NCBI GenBank assembly: GCA_964583095.1
Contig: CAZOVB010000079.1
Coordinates: 1 to 20,407 of the forward strand
Direction: 5' to 3'
DNA length: 20,407 nt
Source of the DNA: CAZOVB01 sp964583095
GTDB taxonomy: Bacteria; Planctomycetota; Phycisphaerae; SM23-33
A program made the position numbers and the translations under genes. Shown here piece by piece: positions 14,455 through 20,066 of the stretch. The notes beneath the pieces are model-generated. The model ran no database searches and was not told the DNA's origin. It saw nothing but the letters and a program-made list of their open reading frames with translations. Position 1 is the stretch's first letter. Every line of letters begins with the position of its first letter.

Positions 14455-14573
14455 TAATAACTTTAGATGTTGATGGTAGCTTAAAGCATATTGGTGAATA
14501 TATGAAAGCAATAAAAATTGATAATGCATTAATAAAAAGAATAAGTTTTGATGTTACTAAAGGAGATGATTGA
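14451..14573 (+). CDS. Small hypothetical protein (40 aa)
   Basis: A 40-residue ORF starting at an ATGA overlap with the preceding stop. It begins MIITLDVDGSLKHIGEY. No family recognised. The coupling and the GGAG Shine-Dalgarno of the next gene inside its last codons support it as a translated member of the operon. Confidence 0.5.
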   Translation: MIITLDVDGSLKHIGEYMKAIKIDNALIKRISFDVTKGDD

Positions 14574-14575
14574 AA

Positions 14576-14752
14576 ATGAAAGATAAATTAAAATTTTTAT
14601 ATGATTTGGTAAATGTAGTGTTTTTATTTGGTGGGATTATTTCAATACTATATATAATATTTTTTGATAGCTTGTTGCTTTTTTTGATTTTTATAATGAT
14701 AAGTTTACTTTTTTTGGGTAACAGATTCAATTTTAACAATAACAATTTGTAA
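14576..14752 (+). CDS. Small membrane protein, two helices
   Basis: A 58-residue protein starting at ATG 14576 after Shine-Dalgarno AAGGAGATGATTGAAAATG. A TTG two codons earlier (14570) is possible but less likely. Two hydrophobic segments, about residues 14-29 and 31-47, are separated by a single Asp-Ser turn (FFDSLLLF), giving a helical hairpin in the membrane. The C-terminus is Asn-rich. Virus-encoded small membrane proteins can act in release, exclusion or signalling; nothing here decides between these. Confidence 0.6.
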   Translation: MKDKLKFLYDLVNVVFLFGGIISILYIIFFDSLLLFLIFIMISLLFLGNRFNFNNNNL

Positions 14753-14773
14753 ATATAAGGAGGTGATTAGAAG

Positions 14774-14875
14774 ATGAATGAACGCATTGTTTTATTGTTA
14801 TCTTTAATATCTATGATTATTATAATATTTATTTATGAGATTTTTATAAATAGAGGTTTCAATAATGAGTGCTAA
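14774..14875 (+). CDS. Single-helix membrane peptide (33 aa)
   Basis: A 33-residue ORF with a full-length Shine-Dalgarno (AGGAGGTGATTAGAAGATG), one of the strongest in the window. Nearly all of it is one hydrophobic helix (IVLLLSLISMIIIIFIYEIF). The 3' end overlaps the next gene by 11 bases. Together with the two-helix protein just upstream it forms a small membrane module; function unknown. Confidence 0.6.
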   Translation: MNERIVLLLSLISMIIIIFIYEIFINRGFNNEC

Positions 14876-15281
14876 CAAAACTGATATAATAGATTGGGAT
14901 AAAATGCCAGACGCATTAACGTTTCGCATAAAATCAATTGGTTTTGTTTATAAAATAACAGAACTAGATACAGGTAAGTTTTATTATGGAATTAAAAAAA
15001 TTATTACAGAAAAGAAATTAAACCCATTGAAAGGTAAGAAAAATAAAAGAATTAAACAAGTTGAAACAGACTGGGCGACATATAATACGAGCTCAAAATT
15101 AATGCAAGAAAAATTAAAAAATAACAGAAATAATTATCACAAAGAAATATTAAGATTTTGTGGCTCCGTAACAGAAATGAAAGTATATGAAGCATATTAC
15201 CAATTACATGAATTTATACACGGAAAATGGGACAATTGTTATAATGAGATGATTAATTTAAGGTTGAGAATAAGAAAATGA
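14865..15281 (+). CDS. GIY-YIG-like nuclease domain protein
   Basis: A 138-residue protein. IGFVYKITELDTGKFYYGIKK (residues about 25-45) matches the GIY-YIG core, with VYK for GIY and YYG for YIG. A W-x-x-Y-x-x-S-S segment (DWATYNTSSKLM) and a later E in MKVYEAYYQLHEF fit the phage subgroup of small GIY-YIG proteins. NCYNEMINLRLRIRK is a typical C-terminal ending. It lacks an added DNA-binding domain, so it may be a free-standing nuclease or homing-type endonuclease. It overlaps the membrane peptide gene and, by ATGA, the zinc-ribbon gene. Confidence 0.7.
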   Translation: MSANKTDIIDWDKMPDALTFRIKSIGFVYKITELDTGKFYYGIKKIITEKKLNPLKGKKNKRIKQVETDWATYNTSSKLMQEKLKNNRNNYHKEILRFCGSVTEMKVYEAYYQLHEFIHGKWDNCYNEMINLRLRIRK

Positions 15282-15400
15282 AAACCAATTTAAAATGTCC
15301 TTATTGTAAAAAAGGCAAAGTATATCAAGAAGATGGATATGAAACAGTTTACAGATGTGATGGTTGTAATATTGTTGGAAATTACGAGGACTTTGTTTAA
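15278..15400 (+). CDS. Tiny zinc-ribbon protein (40 aa)
   Basis: A 40-residue ORF with CPYC and CDGC knuckles separated by 16 residues, a complete four-cysteine zinc ribbon. It starts at an ATGA overlap with the GIY-YIG-like gene and ends two bases before the winged-helix gene. It probably binds nucleic acid or a protein partner; no specific function is visible. Confidence 0.75.
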   Translation: MKTNLKCPYCKKGKVYQEDGYETVYRCDGCNIVGNYEDFV

Positions 15401-15402
15401 AA

Positions 15403-15636
15403 ATGGGACAAACAGAAATATTAGAATATTTAGAATATGAAAGAAAATATGGTAATGGGGTGAGAGATAGATATATTTCTGTTGTTAAAATACACGAAAT
15501 ATTAAACAGGAAAAATACAATAACAAGAACATCAATATCGAGAGCATGTCAAAAACTACATAAGTATAATTTACTTGAACGTGCGTATTTTCTAATTGGT
15601 TCAACAACACATGTTTGTTATAGGTATCAATTATGA
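15403..15636 (+). CDS. Winged-helix DNA-binding protein
   Basis: A 77-residue protein with a winged-helix layout: helix 1 (TEILEYLEYERKY), helix 2 (VVKIHEILN), recognition helix (TRTSISRACQKLHKYNLLER) and a wing (YFLIGSTTHVCYRYQL). It is likely a transcriptional regulator. The stop codon TGA lies inside the first unit of the 13-bp tandem array that follows, so the protein may bind that array and control itself; this is inference from position. Confidence 0.75.
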   Translation: MGQTEILEYLEYERKYGNGVRDRYISVVKIHEILNRKNTITRTSISRACQKLHKYNLLERAYFLIGSTTHVCYRYQL

Positions 15637-15808
15637 TTATCAGTTATGATTATCAGTTATGATTATCAGTTATGATTATCAGTTATGATTATCAGTTANN
15701 NNNNNNNNNNNNNNNNNNNNNNNNNNNNNNNNNNNNNNNNNNNNNNNNNNNNNNNNNNNNNNNNNNNNNNNNNNNNNNNNNNNNNNNNNNNNNNNNNNTG
15801 ATTATCAG
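15631..15808. repeat. 13-bp tandem repeat array, interrupted by an assembly gap
   Basis: The unit TTATGATTATCAG is repeated perfectly five times from 15631 to 15695, continues into the gap (TTA at 15696-15698) and reappears as TGATTATCAG at 15799-15808. Each unit contains the near-palindrome TGATTATCA. The true copy number is unknown because the gap is a placeholder. As the unit is 13 bp, every plus-strand frame meets a stop within 39 bp, so the array is not coding. It may be a protein-binding array or a replication or partition element. Confidence 0.9.
15699..15798. other. Assembly gap (100 N)
   Basis: Exactly 100 N, the usual scaffold placeholder of unknown length, inside the tandem repeat. 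The gap almost certainly arose because the repeat could not be resolved by short reads. Confidence 0.97.
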
Positions 15809-15970
15809 AACTGTATACTTTTAGCTATTTCTCAAACAAAGTATGAATTTAAGAAAAAATTTCGATTTTCTTTCGTGTCTGGTGCTATAATTAAACACTT
15901 ATTTAATTATGAAAAAATAAAGAAATTCTTTTCAAATTTCATAAAAAATGCGTTTTTTCTAAATATATAA
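15800..15970 (+). other. Open frame after the gap, possible gene remnant
   Basis: From the last repeat unit a frame stays open for 56 codons and ends at TAA 15968-15970. It contains lysine/phenylalanine-rich sequence (YEFKKKFRFSFVSG...). It has no in-frame ATG and no ribosome site, so it is either a fragment of a gene lost in the repeat/gap or plain AT-rich non-coding DNA. The rest of the 401-bp stretch up to 16037 holds only the promoter at 15990. Confidence 0.2.
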
Positions 15971-15989
15971 TTTATTTATAAATAAAAAT

Positions 15990-16007
15990 AGAAACATTTA
16001 TATATAT
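15990..16007 (+). promoter_or_regulatory. Archaeal BRE/TATA promoter for the second accessory operon
   Basis: AGAAACATTTATATATAT lies about 31 bases upstream of ATG 16038 and is nearly identical to the box at 14088. It is followed by Shine-Dalgarno GGTGATACAAATG. Confidence 0.75.
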
Positions 16008-16037
16008 GTAGTGTTTATATAATATTAGGTGATACAA

Positions 16038-16739
16038 ATGAATGAAATAAAAATTGATGAAACAAACAAATACGACACAGTTGCAATCGCAAAATGGATA
16101 AGACAACAATTCAAAAAACAACTTCCAGATTTAAAGTTTAGTGTTCGAACTGAATTATATTCTGGTGGTTCAAGTATGAGTATTTCAGTTATTGAATCTA
16201 AAAAAATCAGATTCTTGAAAAGATTTGATGAAATTTCAGAACATGAAATTTTAAGATTTGCAAATGCAAGAAATGATACAGTTGAAGAAGCAACCGAAAT
16301 TTTGAAATCCAGACTAAATGAATCATATCAACAAATTAATCAATATCACTTGAAAGATGATATTTATTTAACAGATGAAGGCAAAGAAGCATTGAAACAT
16401 GCTTTACAAATTATAAACTTTCACAATTGGGATAATTCAGATTCAATGACTGATTACTTTGATGTTAATTATTATGTTCATTTAAGTTTAGGAAATTATG
16501 ATAAACCATTTATTGATGGTTTATATTTTCCTAAAAAAGATTTGAAATTATATTATGATGGCGAAGATGAATGGGGTAGAGAAGTTTGGGTTGATTATGA
16601 AACAAAAAAATCTTACAAAAAAGTTGATGATAAACTTTACACAATCACAAAATCAGGCGAACCAGATTACCATCTTGATGCATCCAAGTATAATTTTTTT
16701 TATGACAACTTTGATTCAGAAAACAACTTGGTGATATAA
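16038..16739 (+). CDS. LPD29-like (large polyvalent protein-associated domain) protein
   Basis: A 233-residue protein; ATG 16038 is chosen for its GGTGATACAAATG ribosome site over GTG 16029. The N-terminal 65 residues (VAIAKWIRQQFKKQLPDLKF, SVRTELYSGGSSMSISVIES) match the LPD29 pattern of a helix, K-F-S-V-R and S-G-G-S-S strands. LPD domains occur in polyvalent proteins of phages and conjugative elements that are thought to protect incoming DNA or counter host defence. The next part (NFHNWDNSDSMTDYFDVNYY) carries the usual D-Y-F-D-V-N-Y-Y stretch of such proteins. The C-terminus (150-233) is acidic and Tyr-rich. An anti-defence role is family-based inference. Confidence 0.65.
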   Translation: MNEIKIDETNKYDTVAIAKWIRQQFKKQLPDLKFSVRTELYSGGSSMSISVIESKKIRFLKRFDEISEHEILRFANARNDTVEEATEILKSRLNESYQQINQYHLKDDIYLTDEGKEALKHALQIINFHNWDNSDSMTDYFDVNYYVHLSLGNYDKPFIDGLYFPKKDLKLYYDGEDEWGREVWVDYETKKSYKKVDDKLYTITKSGEPDYHLDASKYNFFYDNFDSENNLVI

Positions 16740-16913
16740 ATGTTTGAAAAAAGAATTGGAAATTGGGTTTTGAAAGGATATGAAACTGAAAAAGTAAAAA
16801 CATATTATGTTTATACTCTTCCGTTTCATGAGTTATCACACAAATTTAATAATTATTTTAAAGCACAAGAATATTTTAATGAGGTGACAAAAGATGCAAT
16901 CCAGATTAATTGA
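16740..16913 (+). CDS. Small hypothetical protein (57 aa)
   Basis: A 57-residue ORF with Shine-Dalgarno GGTGATATAAATG overlapping the end of the LPD29-like gene. It begins MFEKRIGNWVLKGYETEKVK and is rich in Tyr, Phe and Lys. It overlaps the next gene by 20 bases in another frame. No family recognised; regular coupling supports translation. Confidence 0.55.
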   Translation: MFEKRIGNWVLKGYETEKVKTYYVYTLPFHELSHKFNNYFKAQEYFNEVTKDAIQIN

Positions 16914-17121
16914 ATTAGAATCAAAATTAAAAAATTTTGATTACACTTATGAATTTAGTGATGATGCAAGAATACATAGAAATGGTCGTTTTAATGAAAT
17001 GCAAATTAGAGAAAAAATTAGAGCAATGATAAAAGAAGGATACTCAAGAGAATTAATTAAGAGCATGATTCAAAAAAATAAAAGCGAACACGGGACACAG
17101 TTTATTGGTGAATTAGAATGA
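16894..17121 (+). CDS. Small helical hypothetical protein (75 aa)
   Basis: A 75-residue protein with Shine-Dalgarno GAGGTGACAAAAGATG. It is charged and mostly helical (MQSRLIELESKLKNF, then EMQIREKIRAMIKEGYSREL, KSMIQKNKSEH), possibly a small helix-turn-helix-like or coiled-coil fold. No motif proves a function. It overlaps the next small gene by ATGA. Confidence 0.6.
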   Translation: MQSRLIELESKLKNFDYTYEFSDDARIHRNGRFNEMQIREKIRAMIKEGYSRELIKSMIQKNKSEHGTQFIGELE

Positions 17122-17240
17122 GAGAATATAAATTCAATTCACTTGATGAACTAAAAAAGTTCGTGAGACAACATGAAATAAATTACAATCACAAATTGAG
17201 TGTATATTGTAATTATAGAATATTAACTGCGGTGATATAA
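17118..17240 (+). CDS. Small hypothetical protein (40 aa)
   Basis: A 40-residue ORF starting at an ATGA overlap (MREYKFNSLDELKKFVRQ). The first half reads as a strand and helix, and one Cys is present. Its last codons contain the GGTGATATAA ribosome site for the following ORF. Function unknown. Confidence 0.45.
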   Translation: MREYKFNSLDELKKFVRQHEINYNHKLSVYCNYRILTAVI

Positions 17241-17306
17241 ATGTTTATTATAAAAGGTAAGTTTAGTAAAAAGAAAGGAATGGAAATAACTAAGGTATTA
17301 CAATGA
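17241..17306 (+). CDS. Micro-ORF (21 aa)
   Basis: A 21-residue, strongly basic ORF (MFIIKGKFSKKKGMEITKVL) with a well-placed GGTGATATAAATG. It may be a translated micropeptide or only a coupling leader for the next ORF, whose start overlaps its stop by ATGA. Confidence 0.35.
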   Translation: MFIIKGKFSKKKGMEITKVLQ

Positions 17307-17422
17307 TAACGCCAACAAAAGAAGTATTTAACGAGTTGCAAAAGAGTTTTGTTTTTAGAGAAACTAAAAATAAATATTTTGCAGATTGTTTTTATCAAAA
17401 CAAATATTATATAATGGAGTGA
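17303..17422 (+). CDS. Small hypothetical protein (39 aa)
   Basis: A 39-residue ORF starting at an ATGA overlap (MITPTKEVFNELQKSFVF), aromatic-rich at its C-terminus (KYFADCFYQNKYYIME). The GGAGTGAAAAAATG site for the HD-like gene lies across its stop codon. Function unknown. Confidence 0.4.
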   Translation: MITPTKEVFNELQKSFVFRETKNKYFADCFYQNKYYIME

Positions 17423-17426
17423 AAAA

Positions 17427-17939
17427 ATGTTAACTGAAGAAGAAATAAAACACAATAGAAAAAGACACATTACACTATTGGCTAGAACCAAACGAAAAAA
17501 CATAAACCTATTATTACATAAATTAGATGCAATTGGTTTTTATAAAGCTAAAGCCACAAGTAATAAATATGGTAATTTCAAAGGCGGTCTTTGCGCACAT
17601 CATTTAAGTGTATATGATAATTTTTTGAGATTAATTAAATGGTCTAAAATTCATATACCATATTCACAAATAACAACAAGAATATCTTGTTTGCTGCACC
17701 AGGTTAAAACAACAGGAAATGATAGCATAAAGTTTGTAGAGTTGTTCATTAAACTTAGAGATGATGAAAAAGAATTAATAAGACATTGTTGGGGTTATAA
17801 TGGTGTTTATACAGGTGATGTTAATTCACTTGATGAGTTCGTGAAGATAGCTAAAAATAATAAATATTTAAGATTAATATATTTAGCTGATGAATACTCA
17901 AAATATTTTATTGAAAGAAGGATTGATACAAATGAATGA
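17427..17939 (+). CDS. HD-domain-like protein lacking the HD aspartate
   Basis: A 170-residue protein whose layout follows a phage family of small HD phosphohydrolases. KATSNKYGNFKGGLCAHHLS (residues 42-61) corresponds to the family block with a conserved G-G-L-x-x-H. CLLHQVK (88-94) stands where L-L-H-D-x-x-K is expected, and LIYLADEYSKYF (150-161) matches the last Asp-containing helix. The Asp of the HD pair is Gln (Q92), so metal catalysis is probably lost or altered. The usual role of the family, nucleotide or phosphate hydrolysis, may be replaced by binding. It overlaps the MESH1-like HD gene by eight bases, giving two HD-fold proteins in tandem. Confidence 0.6.
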   Translation: MLTEEEIKHNRKRHITLLARTKRKNINLLLHKLDAIGFYKAKATSNKYGNFKGGLCAHHLSVYDNFLRLIKWSKIHIPYSQITTRISCLLHQVKTTGNDSIKFVELFIKLRDDEKELIRHCWGYNGVYTGDVNSLDEFVKIAKNNKYLRLIYLADEYSKYFIERRIDTNE

Positions 17940-18402
17940 AAAAATAAAAAAAGCAATGGATTTTTGTGTTGAAAAACATGAGGGTCAAACAAGAAGATAT
18001 ACAAAAGAACCATATGCAACACATCCAACAACAGTTGCTACAATATTAAAAACATTAAAGAACATAAATGAAAGTGTTTCAGATGATTTAATAGTTGCAG
18101 GTTTGTTGCATGATATATTAGAAGATACAAAAACAACAGAAGAAGAAATCAAAAAAGAGTTTGGTGAAAATGTTTTGAATCTTGTTAAAGAAGTTACACA
18201 TAGTGGCAACATAAAATCAAGAGATGGTCTTGTGCTAAAACTTGCAGACATGATTGCAAATTTATATAACATACCGATTGGTGTTGAAGATGATGACGGG
18301 CTTAATGAATATTTGCAAAATAGAATTATTGAAATGAATAATATGCAGAAAAGATTAAAAGACGAAAAAAGTTTAAAAGATTTAGTTAATTACATGGAAT
18401 AG
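17932..18402 (+). CDS. MESH1/SpoT-type HD hydrolase, putative (p)ppGpp hydrolase
   Basis: A 156-residue HD-superfamily protein starting at ATG 17932 (GGATTGATACAAATG). Family landmarks are intact: H16 in EKHEGQTRRYTKEPYATHPT, H31 in the A-T-H-P motif, H60-D61 in GLLHDILEDT with E64-D65, and D106 in KLADMIANL. This is the arrangement of Mn-dependent (p)ppGpp 3'-pyrophosphohydrolases (SpoT HD domain, MESH1). MESH1 of animals also uses NADPH, so the substrate is not certain. It is slightly shorter than MESH1 (about 180), mainly between residues 90 and 100. A RelA/SpoT-type synthetase domain is encoded in convergent orientation at 19207-19863. Confidence 0.88.
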   Translation: MNEKIKKAMDFCVEKHEGQTRRYTKEPYATHPTTVATILKTLKNINESVSDDLIVAGLLHDILEDTKTTEEEIKKEFGENVLNLVKEVTHSGNIKSRDGLVLKLADMIANLYNIPIGVEDDDGLNEYLQNRIIEMNNMQKRLKDEKSLKDLVNYME

Positions 18403-18411
18403 GTGATACAA

Positions 18412-18738
18412 ATGAAAAAACAAAAAGACCCAAGACATTTTCCAATAGATGAGAACTATGTAAAATATATTAATAAACACACAAAAACAGGAACACTTGA
18501 AGAACACGAAAGGTTAGTTAATAAATTTTATGGATATGACAAAGAAGAAAGAATAATTAAAAAAATATTGAATATTTTAGGAGTTATAGGATATTCAATG
18601 AGCATAAGTATGTTTGTTTTTTATACAGAAAGCTATTGTGCATATGATTCAATATTAAAGTTTAACCCAATAGCATTTGTTATTGTGAATTTAGTGTTTT
18701 TTATGTATTTTGTATTTGTTGGTGTTCTTTATAAATAA
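18412..18738 (+). CDS. Small membrane protein, two helices
   Basis: A 108-residue protein starting at ATG 18412 (AGGTGATACAAATG). Residues 1-50 are soluble and charged. Two hydrophobic segments follow, about residues 52-70 (ILNILGVIGYSMSISMFVFY) and 84-107 (NPIAFVIVNLVFFMYFVFVG). It ends the accessory operon, ten bases after the MESH1-like gene and just before the hairpin at 18757. Function unknown; association with the alarmone hydrolase is suggested only by position. Confidence 0.65.
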   Translation: MKKQKDPRHFPIDENYVKYINKHTKTGTLEEHERLVNKFYGYDKEERIIKKILNILGVIGYSMSISMFVFYTESYCAYDSILKFNPIAFVIVNLVFFMYFVFVGVLYK

Positions 18739-18756
18739 AAAGGTATCATAGAATAG

Positions 18757-18797
18757 CTTATTTGTATCAAATAGGTTGACCTATTTGATTAAATAAG
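18757..18797. terminator. Hairpin between convergent operons (bidirectional terminator candidate)
   Basis: ATCAAATAGG (18766-18775), loop TTGA, CCTATTTGAT (18780-18789) form a perfect 10-bp stem. It is extended by CTTATTT (18757-18763) and AAATAAG (18791-18797) across a small bulge. It lies between the stop of the plus-strand gene (18738) and the stop of the minus-strand gene (18807), so it could end transcription from both sides. Confidence 0.75.
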
Positions 18798-18806
18798 ACA
18801 CAAGAA

Positions 18807-19205
18807 TTATATGTAAGCCATGTCGTTTTCTATAATGACACCAATTGCTTCTTGTTTCCATTCTTTTTTCTTCTTTTTCAAGAATGCAAACCATTTTGCT
18901 CTTTTTGCAGCAAAACTGTCTTTTGTTGAATATGCAACAACTTGCATAACATACTCTTTAACAAGTTGTTTGTTGTGCATAACATATCCACCTTTTCCCC
19001 TGACACTTGTGAACCCACCAAATAATTTTGCCAGGAATATTCTAGTTTCATCAGCTCGTTTCTTGAACTTAGACATTGGTATTCTCTTATCAAATTCAGT
19101 TGATGGAACAAATGTTACTGTTTGAATTGGTAATTTAAAAGAACCTTTTGGAAATTGTTTTATTCTTGATGATGTTTTCTTTTTAGTTTTCTTAGTTGCA
19201 GCCAT
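18807..19205 (-). CDS. Hypothetical Lys-rich protein downstream of the RelA-like gene
   Basis: A 132-residue protein starting at ATG 19205, chosen because GAGGAT fits as its ribosome site and the start lies just past the upstream stop; an earlier ATG (19238) would overlap that gene. The N-terminus is a basic run (ATKKTKKKTSSRIKQFPKGS). The rest is a compact domain with KRADETRIFLAKLFGGFTSV, GKGGYVMHNKQLVKEYVMQV and a final KEWKQEAIGVIIENDMAYI. The F-G-G-F-T-S-V ... G-G-Y pattern loosely recalls small uncharacterised families such as DUF3574, but I do not claim membership. Being tightly coupled to the synthetase gene, it may act with it. Confidence 0.6.
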   Translation of the reverse strand: MAATKKTKKKTSSRIKQFPKGSFKLPIQTVTFVPSTEFDKRIPMSKFKKRADETRIFLAKLFGGFTSVRGKGGYVMHNKQLVKEYVMQVVAYSTKDSFAAKRAKWFAFLKKKKKEWKQEAIGVIIENDMAYI

Positions 19206-19206
19206 T

Positions 19207-19863
19207 TTAGTATCCTCTTTTATATAAATCATATGCAAGTTGTTTCATTGCGTTAAGTTTCTTTGTATCTTTGTTTTTATATGCAGAATGCATCTTTTTA
19301 TGGACTAACTCAAACATTTTCCTAGTCTTTACCTGGACCTCAATCAATGTGCCTTTTTTATCTATAATCAAGTGATATGCATAATATACACCACCTTGTG
19401 GGTTTGAATAATAGTTTTTATCTTTTACAACCTTATATTTTTTCTTTAATTCTGCAACTTTATTGAACACTTGTTTTCGTGTGTTGACCACAATAGTTGT
19501 TCCATGAATATCAGTTAACTCATCATAATATTTTTCATTTAGTTTCTTAATAGTTGATGGGACTGTTTTTGTTCTACCAAATGCTTTTGGATTGTTTTTA
19601 AGAAAAGTATTCATATTGAGTGCGTTCTTATTGTTTGTCTTATATATACTTTTCAAGACATCTGACAACAAAGTTTCGTTGTTTCCGTATCTTGATTTAT
19701 TATAGTATGTTTTACTTCTGTATGGGTCTGGATATAACTTCTTTTTAGAACTAAATGGTTTAGGGTCGTCTATGTTTTTAACACCATCACCATCAAAATC
19801 ACCAAACATTAATTTTTTTAATGTTGTCTTTTTTGGTATTTTAACATATTTGGATTTGTTCAT
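19207..19863 (-). CDS. RelA/SpoT-type (p)ppGpp synthetase domain protein with Ca-binding-like motif
   Basis: A 218-residue protein. Residues 21-33 (GDFDGDGVKNIDD) form a DxDGDG calcium-binding-like motif seen in dockerin/TSP3-type repeats and in virion proteins of archaeal viruses. Residues about 95-200 form a RelA/SpoT nucleotidyltransferase domain: R97 and K99 in GRTKTVPSTIKKL (ATP-binding basic pair), D118 in LTDIHG (metal ligand), Y160 and H164 in QGGVYYAYHLII (GDP-stacking segment), and E175 in IEVQVKT. Thus the residues needed for pyrophosphate transfer appear present. The family makes (p)ppGpp or relatives such as (pp)pApp; some members pyrophosphorylate tRNA. No regulatory TGS or ACT domain is present, as in small alarmone synthetases and toxSAS toxins. 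The Ca-motif suggests it may be virion-associated or exported. Confidence 0.85.
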   Translation of the reverse strand: MNKSKYVKIPKKTTLKKLMFGDFDGDGVKNIDDPKPFSSKKKLYPDPYRSKTYYNKSRYGNNETLLSDVLKSIYKTNNKNALNMNTFLKNNPKAFGRTKTVPSTIKKLNEKYYDELTDIHGTTIVVNTRKQVFNKVAELKKKYKVVKDKNYYSNPQGGVYYAYHLIIDKKGTLIEVQVKTRKMFELVHKKMHSAYKNKDTKKLNAMKQLAYDLYKRGY

Positions 19864-19865
19864 TT

Positions 19866-20060
19866 TTATTTTGTCACCAAATCAATATAATTCATTGCGG
19901 TTTTTAGATTGTTTGCTTTATTAACAAAACTCCTTTTTCCACTTGATTTTGAATCATCAAGTGCAACAATAAATCTACTCTTATCTGGATGTATAACTTC
20001 ATAAACACCATTGTTTTTAACAATCTTGTGTTTCTTGTATGTTTTCATTAGTTTTTGCAT
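19866..20060 (-). CDS. Small hypothetical protein (64 aa)
   Basis: A 64-residue basic protein with a full Shine-Dalgarno (GAGGTGAACTAAAATG). The pattern MKTYKKHKIVKNNGVYEVIH followed by DKSRFIVALDDSKSS reads as a beta-hairpin with a short C-terminal helix. It sits between the RelA-like gene and a 72-residue protein, with gaps of two and six bases, so it is part of the same minus-strand operon. Function unknown. Confidence 0.6.
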   Translation of the reverse strand: MQKLMKTYKKHKIVKNNGVYEVIHPDKSRFIVALDDSKSSGKRSFVNKANNLKTAMNYIDLVTK

Positions 20061-20066
20061 TTTAGT

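Noticed and set aside
14865..15281. Homing endonuclease inside an intron or intein
   Set aside because: The gene is free-standing between complete small genes; no split host gene or intein splice motif is visible.
15631..15808. CRISPR array
   Set aside because: The 13-bp units are directly adjacent without unique spacers, and there are no cas genes; the nuclease at 6682 is RecB/UvsW-like and not part of a cas operon.
15631..15808. Evidence that the element is a Borg
   Set aside because: Borgs have perfect tandem repeats, but this window lacks their other hallmarks, and one array is not enough to decide.
18820..19125. Plus-strand ORF of 101 codons opposite the Lys-rich gene
   Set aside because: Its Phe/Ser/Leu-rich composition comes from reading the antisense of a Lys-rich protein; there is no ribosome site. 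The minus-strand gene fits the operon.
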